Shown: piece after piece, positions 63,626-64,000 of the stretch
How the letters are laid out: each line of letters begins with the position of its first letter
Position numbering within the stretch: position 1 is the stretch's first letter
Assembly (NCBI RefSeq): GCF_000284035.1
Contig: NC_016887.1
Coordinates: 1,798,001 to 1,862,000, forward strand
Source: Nocardia cyriacigeorgica GUH-2
GTDB taxonomy: Bacteria > Actinomycetota > Actinomycetes > Mycobacteriales > Mycobacteriaceae
Direction: 5' to 3'
Length of the DNA stretch: 64,000 nt
Program-made: the position numbers and the translations under genes
The notes under the pieces: model-generated
What the model saw: the letters and a program-made list of their open reading frames with translations, nothing else
The model's database searches: none
Told to the model about the DNA's origin: nothing

Positions 63626-64000
63626 ATGACTATCTTGGCACCCGCGTATCAGCAGGACACCGCCACAGATCCGCGTGATCCGCTGGGCCGGCTCCAGCGA
63701 TTCTTCGATCCCGGCACCATTCTTCCCCTCCATCCGCGCGACAAGTCCGGCGTGCTGGCGGCGATCGGTGAGGTCGACGGTGTGCGCACCGTGGCCTACT
63801 GCTCGGATGCCACCGTTATGGGTGGCGCGATGGGTGTCGAGGGCTGCAAGCACATCGTCGACGCCATCGACACCGCCATCGACTCCGGGATCCCGGTGGT
63901 GGGCCTGTGGCATTCCGGTGGCGCCCGGCTGGCCGAGGGTGTCGAGGCCCTGCACGCGGTCGGCCTGGTGTTCGAGGCCATGGTCCGTGCCTCCGGTCTC
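63626..64000 (+). CDS. accD6: Acyl-CoA carboxylase beta subunit AccD6, 3' partial
   Basis: The window ends after 125 codons of a carboxyltransferase subunit: MTILAPAYQQDTATDPRDPLGRLQRFFDPGTI, VRTVAYCSDATVMGGAMGVEGCKHIVDAID, and GIPVVGLWHSGGARLAEGVEALHAVG (an oxyanion-type glycine pair). It makes malonyl-CoA for FAS-II. ATG at 63626 with TGAGGAGAG upstream. No stop is present; the full protein should be about 470 residues. Confidence 0.94.
   Translation, partial: MTILAPAYQQDTATDPRDPLGRLQRFFDPGTILPLHPRDKSGVLAAIGEVDGVRTVAYCSDATVMGGAMGVEGCKHIVDAIDTAIDSGIPVVGLWHSGGARLAEGVEALHAVGLVFEAMVRASGL

Overview
The window looks like chromosomal DNA of a high-GC, mycolic-acid-making actinomycete (order Mycobacteriales), most likely Nocardia or a close relative. 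The main evidence is the right end, where ahpE, a DUF3052 gene, a small lipoprotein gene, aceE, mabR, fabD, acpM, kasA and accD6 occur in the same order as Rv2238c-Rv2247 of Mycobacterium tuberculosis, but without kasB. KstR-type boxes, a WS/DGAT acyltransferase, an EphD-like fusion, a DDN-like deazaflavin enzyme and several GTG starts lying at the predicted transcription start fit the same group. These assignments come from recalled family features; no search was run.

Region 1 (1-11.3 kb) is a sterol/lipid catabolism block: a partial acyl-CoA synthetase, a TetR gene, a six-gene minus-strand operon with three thiolase-like lipid-transfer proteins and two DUF35/OB-fold proteins, an aldehyde dehydrogenase, an SDR, an alpha/beta hydrolase and a WS/DGAT. 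Four sites matching the KstR consensus (TNNAACNNGTTNNA) lie in front of these genes and another precedes adhD at 43.6 kb, so sterol sensing, side-chain degradation and storage-lipid synthesis may be co-controlled.

Region 2 (11.3-18 kb) has a three-gene operon (PF10118 metal-dependent hydrolase, flavodoxin/ferredoxin reductase, EphD-like hydrolase-SDR fusion), a Gly/Cys-rich membrane peptide opposite a GRDP-like gene, an oxidoreductase behind a MerR-type promoter and a deazaflavin-dependent enzyme. Region 3 (18-21.5 kb) is accessory: tRNA-Met, a hypothetical gene with a doubtful start, a Scr1-type XRE/DUF397 pair with a palindromic operator, a degenerate resolvase-like protein, and a methyltransferase behind a 15-codon leader.

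Region 4 (21.5-31 kb) holds a membrane stress operon, a TetR/FabH divergon with two GAACCGATCGGTTC-type operators, a PepSY/two-component module with a very acidic sensor loop, an acyl-ACP desaturase, an RNase HI-like gene with an abnormal C-terminus, and an ECF42 sigma factor coupled to its YCII/DGPF partner. Region 5 (31-39.4 kb) has a MerR HTH fused to a DNA-clamp-like domain, an inverted pair of paralogous small membrane proteins, a DUF1254 lipoprotein, a TetR gene coupled to a 16-residue upstream ORF, and a TerD-DUF2510-HNH fusion.

Region 6 (39.4-54.5 kb) is mixed metabolism: fused aminodeoxychorismate synthase, APH-like kinase, DinB protein, AdhD, two serine hydrolases, DUF3145, an FMO and LuxR pair, a GT87 mannosyltransferase, a secreted hydrolase with a duplicated 3' end, and a vapBC pair with a palindromic operator beside tRNA-Val. 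Region 7 (54.6-64 kb) is the conserved pyruvate dehydrogenase/FAS-II block, with a MabR-type inverted repeat before fabD and a hairpin between kasA and accD6; accD6 runs off the end.
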